Positions 14,525-15,026 of a stretch of DNA of 15,026 nt are shown here, in pieces. How positions within the stretch are numbered: the first letter of the stretch is position 1; each line of letters begins with the position of its first letter. The notes beneath the pieces were generated by a model. It was not told the DNA's origin. It saw only the letters and a program-made list of their open reading frames with translations, and searched no databases. Source of the DNA: Bacteroidaceae bacterium (GTDB lineage: Bacteria > Bacteroidota > Bacteroidia > Bacteroidales > Bacteroidaceae); assembly GCA_900770705.1 (NCBI GenBank), contig CAAGLF010000041.1, positions 1 to 15,026 of the forward strand, written 5' to 3'. The translations under genes were made by a program, and so were the position numbers.

Positions 14525-15026
14525 ATGACATTAATCAAGTCCATTTCCGGCTTCCGCGGGACCATCGGTGGCCGTCCCGGCGATACACTCAACCCCGTGG
14601 ATATCGCCAAGTCTGTATCTGCTTATGCCGCACTGCGCGAGAAGGTGGTCAACCGCAAGTACCGCCGCAAGATCATTGTAGGCCGCGATGCCCGCATATC
14701 CGGCGAAATGGTGAGCCACGTTGTCTGTGGCACATTGATGGGTATGGGTTTCGATGTGGTGAACATCGGCCTTGCCTCAACCCCTACTACCGAGCTTGCT
14801 GTCACAATGGAGAGCGCATGTGGAGGTGTAATCATCACCGCCAGCCACAACCCCCGGCAGTGGAACGCCCTGAAGTTCCTGAACGAGCACGGAGAATTCC
14901 TGCCGCCCGAAGAGGCCAGCGAGGTAGTGCGCCTGGCAAACAACTGCAACTTTGAGTTTGCCGACGTGGACCAGTTGGGCTGCTACACCAAGAACTTCTG
15001 CTTCGACCAGCGCCACATCGAGCTGG
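14525..15026 (+). CDS. glmM: Phosphoglucosamine mutase GlmM, N-terminal part (cut by window edge)
   Basis: The first 167 residues of an alpha-D-phosphohexomutase. GlmM turns glucosamine 6-phosphate into glucosamine 1-phosphate for UDP-GlcNAc, and so for peptidoglycan and lipopolysaccharide, in the cytosol. Visible are the N-terminal MTLIKSISGFRGTIGG, VGRDARISGEMV (52-63) and the active-site loop GVIITASHNPRQWNALKFL (101-119), where Ser107 is the phosphorylated catalytic serine. The full protein is around 460 residues, so about two thirds lies beyond the edge. The opening IKSISGFRGTIGG is that of Bacteroidales proteins annotated GlmM, although phosphomannomutase/phosphoglucomutase activity cannot be excluded without the sugar-binding loop in domain 3. 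It is divergent from the TPR-AraC regulator. Confidence 0.88.
   Translation, partial: MTLIKSISGFRGTIGGRPGDTLNPVDIAKSVSAYAALREKVVNRKYRRKIIVGRDARISGEMVSHVVCGTLMGMGFDVVNIGLASTPTTELAVTMESACGGVIITASHNPRQWNALKFLNEHGEFLPPEEASEVVRLANNCNFEFADVDQLGCYTKNFCFDQRHIEL

Noticed and set aside
13996..14610. 205-residue upstream extension of the TPR-AraC regulator
   Set aside because: It crosses array 3, overlaps the start of glmM in antisense, and would bury a clear signal peptide in the interior.

Overview
The window reads as a chromosomal segment of a GC-rich Bacteroidales bacterium, of the Bacteroides/Prevotella kind. The evidence is the 5S rRNA, the protein families (class II NrdJ with a C-terminal zinc ribbon, Dxs, TrkA, GlmM, a TPR-AraC membrane regulator, a Bacteroidetes-style Ig-like surface protein) and several -7 boxes of the form TAnnTTTG, which is the promoter signature of this phylum. 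Genus cannot be settled from the sequence alone.

Layout. Positions 1-138 hold the end of an rRNA operon (23S-5S spacer and 5S rRNA). From 139 to about 2050 the DNA is clearly more AT-rich than the rest and has no intact gene. It contains hairpins, a doubtful ParA-like relic and a decayed IS66-family element (start of TnpA, then the start of TnpC carrying an in-frame stop). From about 2050 onward the DNA is GC-rich and densely coding. A minus-strand pair, nrdJ (B12-dependent ribonucleotide reductase) then folB (dihydroneopterin aldolase), ends at a clear terminator. Divergent from nrdJ, on the plus strand, are dxs (isoprenoid precursor synthesis), trkA (K+ uptake regulator) and a small HD-domain phosphohydrolase. 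They converge on a minus-strand secreted protein with three Ig-like (BIG2-like) domains. Upstream of it, also on the minus strand, is a membrane-spanning TPR-AraC regulator. A divergent, truncated glmM (phosphoglucosamine mutase) runs off the right edge.

The most unusual content is not a gene. Three intergenic spacers (nrdJ/dxs, dxs/trkA, regulator/glmM) each carry an array of 5-6 tandem units with a period of 22 bp, built on a GGGGCCC core with the approximate consensus CGAAACCGGGGCCCATC. All three arrays point the same way in the window whatever the direction of the flanking genes. The last well-formed unit in each ends in the same CCCGGTAT. I do not recognise this family. A 22-bp period is close to two helical turns, so a protein-binding array, a chromosome-organisation element or a transcript-level structure are all possible. 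A genome-wide count would separate these.

Most of the genes are unrelated housekeeping functions that share divergent promoters. Two adjacencies may be functional: nrdJ with folB (deoxynucleotide and folate supply), and the TPR-AraC regulator with the Ig-like surface protein.
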